NCBI GenBank assembly: GCA_022775005.1 | Contig: JALFJR010000022.1 | Span: 1 to 54,463 of the forward strand | Reading direction: 5' to 3' | Length of the DNA: 54,463 nt | Source: Parabacteroides sp. | Lineage (GTDB): Bacteria > Bacteroidota > Bacteroidia > Bacteroidales > Tannerellaceae | Part shown: in pieces, positions 16,992 through 27,218 of the stretch | Numbering within the stretch: the first letter of the stretch is position 1 | Layout: each line of letters opens with the position of its first letter | Notes under the pieces: model-generated | What the model saw: the letters and a program-made list of their open reading frames with translations, nothing else | Database searches by the model: none | What the model was told of the DNA's origin: nothing | Made by a program: the position numbers and the translations under genes

Positions 16992-18173
16992 ATGAGTAAA
17001 GACAAGAAAGAACATCTGCTCAGCTGGATAGAAAACTTCATCTATCTGATCATCTGGGCATTATTGTTCATGATGCCAATCTATGGTGCCTACCGCTCCG
17101 GAATGAAAGAAATTGATTGGCATTTCGTTGGACAGATTTGGCTGAAAACGACACCTATGATCGTCGTGTTCGCCATCCACAACTACCTGTTACTGCCTCG
17201 CCTCCTGTTTCGCAAGCGGGCGAAGAGCTATGCAGCCTATGTCTTATGCTTAATTGGACTACTGGTGGCCGTAAACATCTACGACAATGCCGTGCAACGC
17301 ATGGGGCCAGACAATCGTCCTCCTTTCAATCCAGCCCCTCAAGAACAGATGGGCCCGAAAAAATACCGAGAGGAGCGTACCCTCCCCTTTCGTGAGCGAA
17401 ACGCTGTGCAACCTCCGTTCTTTTTTCGCTCTAACCCACACAAACCTCCTTTTATTTACATGCCTTTCTTGCCCTTCCCAATGATCCTCTCTCCTATCGT
17501 GATCGCCATCTTCATGATCGGACTGAACATCGGCATCAAGTCGCTCTTCCAATCGATCCGCGACAGTCAACGGCTGAAAGAGCTGGAAACTCAGAATTTA
17601 CAAACCGAGTTGGATTATTTAAAATACCAGATCAATCCACATTTCTTCATGAACACGCTCAACAACATTCATGCCTTGGTGGACATCAATCCTGAACAGG
17701 CGAAAGAGACGGTTTTGGAGTTGTCAAAAATGATGCGCTATGTATTGTATGAGTCGAATAAGCGCACCGTGTCACTTTGGCAAGAGATTGACTTCTTGCA
17801 GCATTATATCAAGCTGATGAAATTGCGCTACACGGATCGGCTGGAACTGATTGTCTCCATTCACAAAGAGGAACTTCCTCCGGCACAAGTCCCCCCTCTG
17901 TTGCTGATTACCTTCGTTGAAAATGCCTTCAAACATGGCGTGAGCTACCAAGAGCCCTCGTTTATCCACATTACGATGGATGTATGCGACGGGAAATTAC
18001 GCTATTTAGTGGTCAACAGTTGCCACAAATCCCCAGAGGGAGAGGCGCACGGAATCGGCTTGGAAAACGTACGCAAACGATTGCAACTGATATACGATCA
18101 ACAATCTACACTCGATATCCAACAACGAGCAGATGAATACCAAGTTTTACTTTTAATACCATTACAATTATGA
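16992..18173 (+). CDS. LytS/YehU-type sensor histidine kinase
   Basis: 393 residues. Four hydrophobic segments (about 12-32, 52-70, 80-97 and 160-185) form the membrane part; the stretch 105-155 between the last two is rich in Pro, Arg and Phe. A short coiled-coil region (about 188-210) leads to the His_kinase domain with the phosphoacceptor H217 in QINPHFFMNTLNNIH, then the N box FVENAFKHGV and a GIGLENVRKRL G box. Kinases of this class pair with LytTR regulators, and the partner overlaps by an ATGA directly downstream. The signal is unknown. Confidence 0.92.
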   Translation: MSKDKKEHLLSWIENFIYLIIWALLFMMPIYGAYRSGMKEIDWHFVGQIWLKTTPMIVVFAIHNYLLLPRLLFRKRAKSYAAYVLCLIGLLVAVNIYDNAVQRMGPDNRPPFNPAPQEQMGPKKYREERTLPFRERNAVQPPFFFRSNPHKPPFIYMPFLPFPMILSPIVIAIFMIGLNIGIKSLFQSIRDSQRLKELETQNLQTELDYLKYQINPHFFMNTLNNIHALVDINPEQAKETVLELSKMMRYVLYESNKRTVSLWQEIDFLQHYIKLMKLRYTDRLELIVSIHKEELPPAQVPPLLLITFVENAFKHGVSYQEPSFIHITMDVCDGKLRYLVVNSCHKSPEGEAHGIGLENVRKRLQLIYDQQSTLDIQQRADEYQVLLLIPLQL

Positions 18174-18913
18174 TTAGATGTTTAGCGATTGACGATGAGC
18201 CTCTGGCACTTGCCCAGCTGACAAATTATATCGAAAAAGTCCCCTTTTTCAAATTGGCCAAAGCCTGCTCCAATGCCATGGAGGCCTTGGAATGGCTCAC
18301 CACCGAATCGGTTGATCTGATTTATGTCGATATCAACATGCCCGACATCAGTGGGCTTGACTTTGTCAAATCACTGCGTCATAAGCCCTTGGTGATTTTC
18401 ACGACCGCCTATGCGGAATATGCCATCGAAGGATTTCGGATGGAGGCCTTCGACTACCTGTTGAAACCTATCGGGTTCAGCGATTTCCTCCGCTCTGCCA
18501 ACCGAGCCGCTCAACTGATGGCCCTTACGGAAGCGAAAAACAATCCGGACACAGAAAGTGGAAAGTCAGCCGATGATCAAGAGGATTATCTATTCGTGAA
18601 AGCGGATTATAAGATGCTTCGGATCGACATCAACAAGATCCTTTATGTGGAGAGCCAAAGCGAGTACATCCGCATCTACCTCGACAACGACAAGCCGATC
18701 ATGACGCTCCTCAGCATGAAAGCTTTGGAGGAACGGCTACCCGCCGATCGCTACATGCGTGTGCATCGCTCCTATTTGGTGAACAGCTCCAAGATCAGTG
18801 CCGTGGCCAACAACCGCATCATCATTGGCAAGGAGACCTACATTCCCATTGGCAATCAATACAAGGAGCGATTCAACCTGTTCGTAGATCAGCACTTTTT
18901 GGGAAAGCCATAA
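18170..18913 (+). CDS. LytTR family response regulator
   Basis: 247 residues. The receiver domain (1-125) has the acidic pair D8/D9, phosphoacceptor D54 in VDINMPDISG, the conserved T in TTAYAEYA and K in LLKPIGF. A linker of about 20 charged residues (135-155) leads to a LytTR DNA-binding domain (about 150-247) with the YVESQSEYIRIY start and RVHRSYLVN pattern. LytTR proteins bind direct repeats upstream of their targets. It overlaps the kinase gene by 4 nt. The target genes cannot be told from the window. Confidence 0.93.
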   Translation: MIRCLAIDDEPLALAQLTNYIEKVPFFKLAKACSNAMEALEWLTTESVDLIYVDINMPDISGLDFVKSLRHKPLVIFTTAYAEYAIEGFRMEAFDYLLKPIGFSDFLRSANRAAQLMALTEAKNNPDTESGKSADDQEDYLFVKADYKMLRIDINKILYVESQSEYIRIYLDNDKPIMTLLSMKALEERLPADRYMRVHRSYLVNSSKISAVANNRIIIGKETYIPIGNQYKERFNLFVDQHFLGKP

Positions 18914-18929
18914 GTTTTTCCTACATTTG
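18898..18929 (+). promoter_or_regulatory. Promoter of recQ, overlapping the end of the regulator gene
   Basis: TTTG at 18898-18901, 20-nt spacer, TACATTTG at 18922-18929. The -33 box lies within the last codons of the response regulator gene. The expected transcript starts near 18935, leaving a leader of about 40 nt before the recQ ATG. Confidence 0.75.
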
Positions 18930-18964
18930 CGCCCAATGAGAGCGAGACTATCTACCGCTCTTAG

Positions 18965-18970
18965 AAGGAG
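18965..18970 (+). promoter_or_regulatory. Shine-Dalgarno sequence deciding the recQ start
   Basis: AAGGAG four bases before the ATG at 18975. Clear Shine-Dalgarno sites are rare in this window, so this supports the ATG over the upstream TTG at 18927, which lies inside the -7 element. Confidence 0.7.
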
Positions 18971-18974
18971 AAAA

Positions 18975-20810
18975 ATGAACGAGCTATTACTGCTGCTGAA
19001 AAAGTTTTTTGGCTACACCCGTTTCCGCCCCATGCAGGAGGAGATCATCCAACGCATCGTGGCGGGTAAAGATGCGTTGGTCTTGATGCCCACCGGTGGC
19101 GGTAAATCCATCTGTTTCCAGCTGCCGGCGATCTATTTACCCGGCACGGCCTTGGTCGTATCGCCTCTGATCGCCTTGATGAAGGATCAAGTGGAGGGAT
19201 TGATAGCCAATGGTATTCCAGCAGCCGCGCTCAACAGCCTCCAGTCAGAGGAGGAGCAACAGCAGGTGAAACAGCTCGCCATCCAAGGGAAGATCAAGCT
19301 GCTCTACATCTCGCCCGAACGGGTCATGGCTGAGATCGGCTGGTTCCTGCCTCACCTGGAACTATCGCTCATCGCTATCGACGAGGCGCATTGTGTCTCG
19401 CATTGGGGGCATGATTTCCGTCCGGAATACACCCAGTTGGCCATCTTGAAGGAGCGCTTCCCCAAGGTGCCCATCGTGGCGCTCACTGCTACTGCGGATA
19501 AGATTACCCGTCAAGACATTCAGACACAGCTTCACCTGACCGATCCCCAGGTCTTTATCTCCTCGTTCGATCGGCCTAATCTCTCACTCAATGTGCGTAG
19601 AGGACTTAATAAGCGGGAGAAGATAGCCGCCATCACCCGTTTCATTCGACAACGCCCCGGCACCAGTGGCATCATCTATTGCATGAAACGGGACGACACC
19701 ACCGACTTGGCCACCGAACTGACCTGCCATCAACATATCCCCGCCATTGCTTATCACGCTGGTCTTTCCGCCACGGAACGCACCAACGCTCAGGAGGATT
19801 TCATCAACGACCGGGTGAATGTAGTGTGTGCGACAGTAGCTTTCGGCATGGGGATCGACAAGAGCAATGTACGCTGGGTCATTCATTACAATATGCCGGG
19901 CAGCATTGAGAATTATTACCAAGAGATCGGACGAGCAGGTCGAGACGGATTGCGAAGCGACACCTTGCTGTTCTATTCCATGAGCGACCTGATCGTATTG
20001 CGGCGGTTCGCTGAGGAGAGCGGTCAACGGGAGGTCAACTTGGAGAAACTTAACCGAATGCAACGCTTCTGCGAAAGCGACATCTGCCGTCGAAGGGTAT
20101 TGTTAAGCTATTTTGGCGAGGAGTCGGCCGAGGATTGTGGCAATTGTGATGTCTGTCGGAATCCTCCGGAACGTTTCGATGGCACAATCTTGATCCAAAA
20201 AGCCCTAAGTGCCATTGCTCGTACGGAGGAGCACATTGGCCTTCCCATGCTGATCGACATCCTAAGAGGATCTGCTCGTGCAGAATTGCAAGCCAAAGGG
20301 TACGACCGCTTGAAGACGTATGGAGTAGGTCGTGATTTACCGTACAAGGTCTGGAAAGAATACCTGTACCAAATGATTCAATTAGGATACATTGAGGTGG
20401 ATTATGAAGCCGGACAGGTATTGCGCATCACCCCTTTAGGCAAACGAGTGCTCTATGGACAACAAACTGCTCAATTGGCACTCTACCAAGAGCCAGAAGA
20501 GGAACCCAAAGCAAAAGCATCCGCTAACGGATTCAAGGCAAAGCCTATTCGTCCGAAACGAGCTACCAGCGTGGATGACACCCTGCTCGATGCCCTCAAA
20601 CAATTACGCAAGCAGTTGGCTGAACGGGATAAGATACCCCCTTACTTAGTTTTCACCGATGCCAGCTTGGAAAGCATGGTCGAACAACGTCCGACTACAC
20701 TTGACGCCTTCAGCGACGTGCATGGTGTCGGACAGATCAAGCTCGACCGCTACGGGCGTGTGTTTGTATCACTGATCCGCTTTGTCTTAAAACTTCCCCC
20801 TTTACAATGA
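18975..20810 (+). CDS. recQ: ATP-dependent DNA helicase RecQ
   Basis: 611 residues. Superfamily 2 helicase core: motif 0 FGYTRFRPMQEEI, Walker A TGGGKS (K44), DEAHCVSHWGHDFRP (motif II and aromatic loop), a TATAD motif and QEIGRAGRDG (motif VI). The RQC region has the zinc cysteines in CESDICRRRVLLSYFGE and CGNCDVC, then a winged helix. An HRDC domain (about 535-605) ends the protein. RecQ unwinds DNA 3'-5' in recombination and replication repair. It has its own promoter and Shine-Dalgarno site, and the next gene starts 4 nt after its stop. Confidence 0.95.
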   Translation: MNELLLLLKKFFGYTRFRPMQEEIIQRIVAGKDALVLMPTGGGKSICFQLPAIYLPGTALVVSPLIALMKDQVEGLIANGIPAAALNSLQSEEEQQQVKQLAIQGKIKLLYISPERVMAEIGWFLPHLELSLIAIDEAHCVSHWGHDFRPEYTQLAILKERFPKVPIVALTATADKITRQDIQTQLHLTDPQVFISSFDRPNLSLNVRRGLNKREKIAAITRFIRQRPGTSGIIYCMKRDDTTDLATELTCHQHIPAIAYHAGLSATERTNAQEDFINDRVNVVCATVAFGMGIDKSNVRWVIHYNMPGSIENYYQEIGRAGRDGLRSDTLLFYSMSDLIVLRRFAEESGQREVNLEKLNRMQRFCESDICRRRVLLSYFGEESAEDCGNCDVCRNPPERFDGTILIQKALSAIARTEEHIGLPMLIDILRGSARAELQAKGYDRLKTYGVGRDLPYKVWKEYLYQMIQLGYIEVDYEAGQVLRITPLGKRVLYGQQTAQLALYQEPEEEPKAKASANGFKAKPIRPKRATSVDDTLLDALKQLRKQLAERDKIPPYLVFTDASLESMVEQRPTTLDAFSDVHGVGQIKLDRYGRVFVSLIRFVLKLPPLQ

Positions 20811-20814
20811 TCCG

Positions 20815-22941
20815 ATGAAACGATCCTATTTCTTCCTTTTGATGTGGTGTTGCTTGGGAACGCTCACCACTTGGAGCCAATCGCTCTCCACTCCTGAAGC
20901 ACAGGCAGACAGCCTGATGCGTCAGGTGATTCGTTTAGCCCCTCGCTATCAACAAGCGATCCAGCATTATCAGGCCGACACCTATATCAAGGGCTATACC
21001 TACACTCCTAAACGTAACCGCATGATACGCTATATGCACTGGCTCACACCTGTGGACAAGCATCCCGATAACCAGCTCTTTGAGTTGGATGCCCAAAGTA
21101 ACTACCAAGCGCCCAACCACTATCAAAATCGGATCAAGGCTTTTCAAACCAGCCGCTTATCGGAGGGTAGTCATTACCAAGAGCTCTTTGCCTTCATCAA
21201 CATGAATATTTATGCGCCCACCATCTACGACAAGGAAATCATTACGCCCCTTTCGCCGGAGGCTGATAAATACTACGCTTTCCGATTGGAAGGCAGCGAG
21301 CTGGTGGAAGGCCGTTTGCTCCATCGGATCCGCTTCACCCCACGCAAATGGAGCCAAAAGCTATTGAGTGGTGAGTTGCAAGTGGTCGATAGCCTTTGGA
21401 CCGTCGATCGCATCCTCATGAAAGGACGTGCCTCTTTAGAGGATTTCGAGATTGATATGCGTTTCAGCCGGGAGGAATCCCAGCAGCTGCTCCCCGTACA
21501 AGCGGATCTCCGTATGCAGTTCGAAGCCTTTGGCAACCAGATCATCACCGAATTACATGCTGCCCTACGTTATCAAGAGGTTATATACAACACCTCCTTC
21601 GAAGAGGGGGATCACCTTTCACTCGATGAGACGCGCTACTACACCGTGGCAGGTGACAGCCTCCGCCTCATCACTGATTCAAGCTACTGGGCTTCACGCA
21701 GGGACAAACCACTATCCACCACCGAGCAGGCACTCTACAACGAGACACCCACCATTGAGCAGATTGACAGCAGCCTCATCAACCACTATGCGCAACTGGG
21801 ACAACGGTTGACCAGCACAGTCAATCGAGATTACAAGAGTGTGCGTATGCAATACTCCGGTCTATTCAACCCGCTGCAACTTTCCTACGGCAGCGAACAT
21901 GGTGTCACCTACAAGCAGGAATTGCGACTCAGCCACACTTATGCCCGTGACCGACAGTTGCGTTTCCACCCAGAGGTAGGTATCCTCTTCAGAAGCAAAC
22001 AGCTACGCATCAAGGCGACCACCGACTGGGAGTACAAGCCCGAACGTAGAGGGATGTTGCGCCTCACCTTGGCCAACGACAACCAAGAGTTCCCTTCTGA
22101 AGTGATCCAGCTAATCAGCGAGAAGCTGCAATTGACCGAGAAGGTGAAAGATTTTAATTTCAAGGAATTGGATCTGCCCTATTATCACCACTATTATGCT
22201 GACCTGAGCAACCAGATTGAACTATTCAACGGACTGACCTTCTTTGGTGGCATAGCTTATCACCTAAGGACTCCCGTGCAAAAAGAGCGAGAAGGGACAC
22301 TCATCAAACTGAAGAATGCCAACGATTTCGAGCCGTTCATCGGATTGACTTATACCCCAAGACAGCATTATTGGATGGATGGCTACCGCAAGGAATACCT
22401 CTACTCCGCATTCCCCACGTTCCGGCTGGAATTGGGCAAGGGCATTTATGGGGTCATGGGCAGCCACAGCGATTATTGGCGATTGGAAACCGGGCTTAAC
22501 CAAACACTCCGGTTAGGACTTAGCGAGCGATTAAGCTACAATTTCAGTAGCGGTTTCTACTTCGAGACGCGCTACAACTACTTCGCAAACTTCCGCTATT
22601 TCGCCAAGCAATACTTTCCGGAACCGTGGCGAGATCGGTTTGGCGGCATCTTCCACCTGCTCAGCAGCGATTGGTACTACGCCAGCGAGCGTTATGTGCA
22701 GGCACACTGCATGTATGAGGCGCCCTTCATCCTACTTCATTTCATCAAACCCCGGACACATCGTTACATTGTCTCCGAGCGTTTCTACCTGAGCCAGCTG
22801 TGGACACCCGTGAAACCGAACCATACAGAAATGGGCTACGGAGTAGGTAATGACCTGCTCAACGTAGCCCTCTTCCTGGGTTTTGACAAATTCAAGTATC
22901 AAGGCGCTGGCCTTAAACTCTCTCTGGAACTCTTCCGCTAA
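20815..22941 (+). CDS. DUF5686-like outer-membrane beta-barrel protein
   Basis: 708 residues. A signal peptide ends near residue 22 (TTWSQS). The N-terminal half (about 25-300) is a mixed periplasmic region. The second half alternates charged and aromatic residues in the way of an outer-membrane barrel, and the last residue is preceded by aromatic/Leu strands (GLKLSLELFR). This fits the Bacteroidetes DUF5686 family, whose larger members also have an N-terminal carboxypeptidase-regulatory-like domain that is absent here. Function unknown. It begins 4 nt after recQ, so it may be co-transcribed, and its stop abuts the stop of the convergent efflux operon with no spacer. Confidence 0.75.
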   Translation: MKRSYFFLLMWCCLGTLTTWSQSLSTPEAQADSLMRQVIRLAPRYQQAIQHYQADTYIKGYTYTPKRNRMIRYMHWLTPVDKHPDNQLFELDAQSNYQAPNHYQNRIKAFQTSRLSEGSHYQELFAFINMNIYAPTIYDKEIITPLSPEADKYYAFRLEGSELVEGRLLHRIRFTPRKWSQKLLSGELQVVDSLWTVDRILMKGRASLEDFEIDMRFSREESQQLLPVQADLRMQFEAFGNQIITELHAALRYQEVIYNTSFEEGDHLSLDETRYYTVAGDSLRLITDSSYWASRRDKPLSTTEQALYNETPTIEQIDSSLINHYAQLGQRLTSTVNRDYKSVRMQYSGLFNPLQLSYGSEHGVTYKQELRLSHTYARDRQLRFHPEVGILFRSKQLRIKATTDWEYKPERRGMLRLTLANDNQEFPSEVIQLISEKLQLTEKVKDFNFKELDLPYYHHYYADLSNQIELFNGLTFFGGIAYHLRTPVQKEREGTLIKLKNANDFEPFIGLTYTPRQHYWMDGYRKEYLYSAFPTFRLELGKGIYGVMGSHSDYWRLETGLNQTLRLGLSERLSYNFSSGFYFETRYNYFANFRYFAKQYFPEPWRDRFGGIFHLLSSDWYYASERYVQAHCMYEAPFILLHFIKPRTHRYIVSERFYLSQLWTPVKPNHTEMGYGVGNDLLNVALFLGFDKFKYQGAGLKLSLELFR

Positions 22942-24120
22942 TCATAAACGATGCTTATACAGGCGAGCGATCACCGTCTGATATTGATATTGCAGGCGGA
23001 GGTAGTTCTCCACACTTTGATAGTAGGCAGTGGCATCCACGAAGTAGGCAATCATGGAGATCTGCCCGGCTTGAATCGCCTTGTTAAGCAACGCCAAACT
23101 GTTCTGGCTCTGCAACAATTGCGCATACTCCTGCATGGAGCTACGCAAGGTCAACGCCTCTTCATAGTCCTGTCGCAAGGTGTTCTCCACCGTGCGAGTC
23201 GTGCTCTCTAACTGCAACTCCGTGTAAAGCTGTTGGGCACGTGCCTGCTTGATGTAGTTCCGATTAGAAAAGAGTGGAATACTAATCCCTACCAAGAAAC
23301 CATTGAATCGTGCGCCTCCGGTAGCGGAATTCATCCGATAGCCCAATTCGAAGCCAGGCAAGCGTTTCGCTTGGTTGACTTTCAGCTGGCGACTGGCTGT
23401 CAGCTGCTCGCCTCGCAACAGATTCAAACGGCTATCCGCCGCCATCACCTCCTCGCTCAACACCGCATAGGGCAGTAACTCCGATTCCGTGTGATAGGTA
23501 GTGTCTTCAAACGCTATCCCCTCACCACCATTCAAGGTAGCCAACTCCCTCAACTTGGCCTGTCGAGCCGTCTCGTTCGCTCTCGCCTCTGTCTTCACAT
23601 TCAACAACTCCAATTGGATCTTGTTTGTTTCCAACACATTGGCATCCCCTCGCTCCAAGCGGGTAGCAAAAAGTGCCGCCAACTGCTCCGCATTGCGCAA
23701 ACGCTCATCCAACAGTGCTCGTTGCTGATTGAGGAACACCAAATCCAAGCAAAGATTCTTCGCCTGCAGCAAGAGATCCTGCCGAAAGGCGTTCCCCTCC
23801 CGGTCTAACGCAACCGACTTGGCTTTCGTGAGTTGATGCTTCTGCGCATAAACTGTTGGAAAATCAAATGATTGTGATGCGACCAACTCTCCTTGGAAAC
23901 CCATTCCCTCCCGATTGCCAAACTGATGGGAGTAACTGACCGAGGGATCGGGCAGGTTGTTATCCAAGCGTGCCTCCAACTTGCGAGACTGAATCAGCTG
24001 TCCATTCGCCCGCAACTCCGGATTGTTCGCTGCCACGCTACGCAACACCTCATCTATCGAGGTCTGGGCAGAGGCCCACATCGCACAGCATAACAGGATA
24101 GAAATATAGTATGCTTTCAT
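22942..24120 (-). CDS. TolC family outer-membrane efflux channel (CusC/CzcC type)
   Basis: 392 residues. A signal peptide (to about residue 18, MWASAQ) is followed by two OEP repeats of long helices with an internal duplication typical of TolC-like channels. Length is at the short end for the family. In metal efflux systems this channel links with the RND pump and adaptor to export ions directly across the outer membrane. It overlaps the pump gene by an ATGA, confirming its assignment to the operon. It is the last gene, ending against a convergent stop at 22941. Confidence 0.88.
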   Translation of the reverse strand: MKAYYISILLCCAMWASAQTSIDEVLRSVAANNPELRANGQLIQSRKLEARLDNNLPDPSVSYSHQFGNREGMGFQGELVASQSFDFPTVYAQKHQLTKAKSVALDREGNAFRQDLLLQAKNLCLDLVFLNQQRALLDERLRNAEQLAALFATRLERGDANVLETNKIQLELLNVKTEARANETARQAKLRELATLNGGEGIAFEDTTYHTESELLPYAVLSEEVMAADSRLNLLRGEQLTASRQLKVNQAKRLPGFELGYRMNSATGGARFNGFLVGISIPLFSNRNYIKQARAQQLYTELQLESTTRTVENTLRQDYEEALTLRSSMQEYAQLLQSQNSLALLNKAIQAGQISMIAYFVDATAYYQSVENYLRLQYQYQTVIARLYKHRL

Positions 24121-27100
24121 CGTTTTACGTTTTTATTCATCATCAAATAGACAATCGGAATAATAAAGCCATTCAAGAGCGTAGAGGTCAACAAGCCACC
24201 CAAGATGACCGTCGCCATCGGGCTTTGTATCTCATTGCCCGGCAAATCACCATTCAAAGCCAAAGGAATCAACGCCAAGGCAGAACTTAAAGCGGTCATC
24301 AAGATCGGATTCAAGCGATCCAACGAGCCCTTCACGATCGCCTCAAGAAGTGCCAAGCCCTGACCTCGCAGTTGGGTATAGTGGCTGATTAGCAACATAC
24401 CGTTTCGCGTAGCGATACCAAAAAGGGAGATGAAACCAATAATCGCCGGAATGCTGATCTCACCAGAGGTAATCCACAGAATCAACACGCCACCAATCAA
24501 GGCCAATGGCAAGTTCAAAAGAATTATGCCACTCTCCTTTACGTTCTTAAACTCATGGTAGAGCAACATGAAGATAACTAAGAGCGACATCAACGAGGTG
24601 AGCAAAAGCGTACGGCTGGCAGCCTCCTCACTCTCGAACTGGCCGCCATACTCAATGTGGTAACCCTCTGGCAAAGCGATACCCGCATCCACTCGCTCAC
24701 GAATCTCATTCACTACACCACGCAAATCCCGACCGGAGACATTAGCGCTGACCACAATCTTGCGCTGCACATTCTCACGGTTGATCGTGTTAGGACCGGT
24801 CACACTACGCACTTCGGCCACTTGGCTCAGCGGCACCTTCTGTCCGCCCGCATCAATCAACAGGTTGGCAATGTCGTCCATCGTCGCCCGGCTGGCATCC
24901 GAGGTCTTCACGGTCAGGTCGAAACTCTTGCCATCGTCATACACTTGGCTGACCACCTCGCCACCCAACATCACGTTGATATATTCCTCCAATTCCGGCA
25001 ATGGAATACCATACTTCGCCAACAACTCCCGACGAGGTGTAATGGTCAACTGCGGACGTTCGATCTGTTGCTCTACCTTCAAATCCACCAAACCAGGTAC
25101 ATCTTGAACCGCTGCTTTCACCTGATTGCCGATCGTAAAGAGCCGGTTCAAATCCGTTCCGAAAAGCTTGATGGCAATGTTCGCCTCCGTTCCGGAAAGC
25201 ATCGCATCGATACGGTGAGAGATGGGCTGACCAATCTCAATATTCGCACCACTGATGGTGGAAAGCTTTTTACGCACATCCTCCGCCACCGCCTCCCGGC
25301 TTCGGCCTTTCAGTTCGAAGGGAGCTTCAATCTCAGAGACATTCACGCCCAACGCATGTTCATCCAGCTCCGCACGTCCCGTCTTGCGAGCCACCGTTTG
25401 AATCTCTGGCACTTGCAGCAGCAGTTCCTCTGCCCTGCGACCAATCTGATCCGACTCCTCCAACGAGATACCCGGCAAAGAGCTGACATTCACCGTAAAG
25501 GAGCCCTCGTTGAAACCCGGCAAGAAGCTACGTCCCAACGTGAAGAAGAGTCCCAATGCTACGACAAAGAGGGCAATCGTACCGCCTAACACCTGCTTCT
25601 GATGCGCCAAAGCAAATTCTAACGCCCGCTCATAATGGCCTTTCAACCAACGAGCCACCCATGCCTCACGCAACTCCTTCATTCCCGTAGCTTTGCTATT
25701 CAACAAATAGCTGCAGAGCACTGGGGTCAATGTCAGAGCCACCACCGTAGAGGCGAAGAGCGCCACGATGAAAGCGATACCTAACGGAACCAACATACGT
25801 CCCTCCATACCACTTAGGAAAAAGAGGGGTACGAAACTCACTACAATAATTAAGGTAGAGTTCAAAATCGGCATACGTACCTCTCGAGAGGCATCATATA
25901 CCACCTCCAAGGTGGAGCGGCGTTCTCCCTCCGGCAACAGCCGATTCTCCCGGATCCGTTTATAGACATTCTCTACATCCACGATCGCATCATCCACTAA
26001 TGAGCCAATGGCAATGGCCATACCGCCCAAACTCATCGTGTTGATGGTCAATCCCAAATAATGCAACGTAATAATCGAAACCAACAACGCCAAAGGCAAG
26101 GCGACCAAGGAGATCACCGTCGTACGCACATTCATCAAGAAGAGGAACAGCACGATCACGACGAAGATACTACCCTCGAAAAGGCTACGCTTCACGTTGT
26201 TGATTGAATTGTCGATGAAACGACTCTGGCGGAAAATATCGGTGGAGACATGCACGTCAGCCGGTAGGTTCTTCTGCAAATCGACCACAATCGCATCCAA
26301 TTTCTCTGTCAGCAATTCCGTGCTGGTATTGGGTTGCTTCGTCACCGTAATCAACACCGCCGGTTTTGTCCGCTCGGAGGCCAAACCCAACTTCGGGCTT
26401 TTCCCGCCAATCTGTACGGTAGCGATGTCGCCTAAAGTCACCGGATAGCCATTCGCCAACTTCACTACGCCCTTGGCGATCTCCTCCACTTGGGTCGTTG
26501 AGAGCACACCACGGATAATATACTCATTGGCAAATTCATAGAGCACACCACCATTGGCATTGCGATTCATGTTTCGACAAACCGCCAACACCTCGTCCAA
26601 GCCTACGCCATAATGTTTCATGCGAGCCGGATCGAGCTGGATCTGATACTCCTTGATGTCACCACCAATCACCGCCACCTGTGCCACACCTCCCGTAGAG
26701 AGCAAACGAGGACGAATGGTCCAATCAGCCAAAGTACGCAAATCAAGTAAAGAGGTACTATCGGCAGTCAAACCGATGATCATCATCTCGCCCAAGATCG
26801 AGGACTGCGGACCCAAAGTGGGCTTACCGACATTCTCCGGCAGGCTTTCATTCACCACCGCTAACTTCTCCGAGACAATCTGACGAGCTTTATAAATATC
26901 GGTGCCCCAGTCAAACTCTACCCATACCACAGAGAATCCGGTGGTTGAGGAGGAGCGCACCCGACGCACATCCATCGCACCATTGACGGCTGTCTCTACC
27001 GGGAAGGTCACCAATCGTTCCACCTCCTCCGGAGCCATACCGTTCGCCTCGGTCATGATCACCACGGTGGGTGCATTCAGATCCGGAAAGACATCCACGT

Positions 27101-27203
27101 CCGTATGGAAAGCGGTGTAGGTGCCCCCGATCATCAGCAACAACGCACAGACCAGAATCACTAACCGATTGTGCAGCGAATAATAAATAATCTTGTTCAG
27201 CAT
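24117..27203 (-). CDS. CusA/CzcA family heavy-metal RND efflux pump
   Basis: 1028 residues, full length for a resistance-nodulation-division transporter: membrane helix near 12-30, a large periplasmic loop, a six-helix block near 335-530, a second loop, and the final helix block near 860-1020. The helix-4 region reads AIGSLVDDAIVDVENV, carrying the aspartates and glutamate used for proton transfer in heavy-metal (HME) RND pumps. The N-terminus VDVFPDLNAPTV also matches the HME class. The ion cannot be told from sequence by eye; copper/silver and zinc/cobalt/nickel are both possible. The adaptor gene stop is 15 nt upstream. Confidence 0.92.
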   Translation of the reverse strand: MLNKIIYYSLHNRLVILVCALLLMIGGTYTAFHTDVDVFPDLNAPTVVIMTEANGMAPEEVERLVTFPVETAVNGAMDVRRVRSSSTTGFSVVWVEFDWGTDIYKARQIVSEKLAVVNESLPENVGKPTLGPQSSILGEMMIIGLTADSTSLLDLRTLADWTIRPRLLSTGGVAQVAVIGGDIKEYQIQLDPARMKHYGVGLDEVLAVCRNMNRNANGGVLYEFANEYIIRGVLSTTQVEEIAKGVVKLANGYPVTLGDIATVQIGGKSPKLGLASERTKPAVLITVTKQPNTSTELLTEKLDAIVVDLQKNLPADVHVSTDIFRQSRFIDNSINNVKRSLFEGSIFVVIVLFLFLMNVRTTVISLVALPLALLVSIITLHYLGLTINTMSLGGMAIAIGSLVDDAIVDVENVYKRIRENRLLPEGERRSTLEVVYDASREVRMPILNSTLIIVVSFVPLFFLSGMEGRMLVPLGIAFIVALFASTVVALTLTPVLCSYLLNSKATGMKELREAWVARWLKGHYERALEFALAHQKQVLGGTIALFVVALGLFFTLGRSFLPGFNEGSFTVNVSSLPGISLEESDQIGRRAEELLLQVPEIQTVARKTGRAELDEHALGVNVSEIEAPFELKGRSREAVAEDVRKKLSTISGANIEIGQPISHRIDAMLSGTEANIAIKLFGTDLNRLFTIGNQVKAAVQDVPGLVDLKVEQQIERPQLTITPRRELLAKYGIPLPELEEYINVMLGGEVVSQVYDDGKSFDLTVKTSDASRATMDDIANLLIDAGGQKVPLSQVAEVRSVTGPNTINRENVQRKIVVSANVSGRDLRGVVNEIRERVDAGIALPEGYHIEYGGQFESEEAASRTLLLTSLMSLLVIFMLLYHEFKNVKESGIILLNLPLALIGGVLILWITSGEISIPAIIGFISLFGIATRNGMLLISHYTQLRGQGLALLEAIVKGSLDRLNPILMTALSSALALIPLALNGDLPGNEIQSPMATVILGGLLTSTLLNGFIIPIVYLMMNKNVKR

Positions 27204-27218
27204 ATCGCATCCTCCGCT

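Noticed and set aside
24657-25589. 310-residue plus-strand open frame opposite the RND pump
   Set aside because: Rich in His, Arg, Leu and Gln without domain pattern, as expected for the antisense of a GC-biased gene; the minus-strand gene is clearly real.
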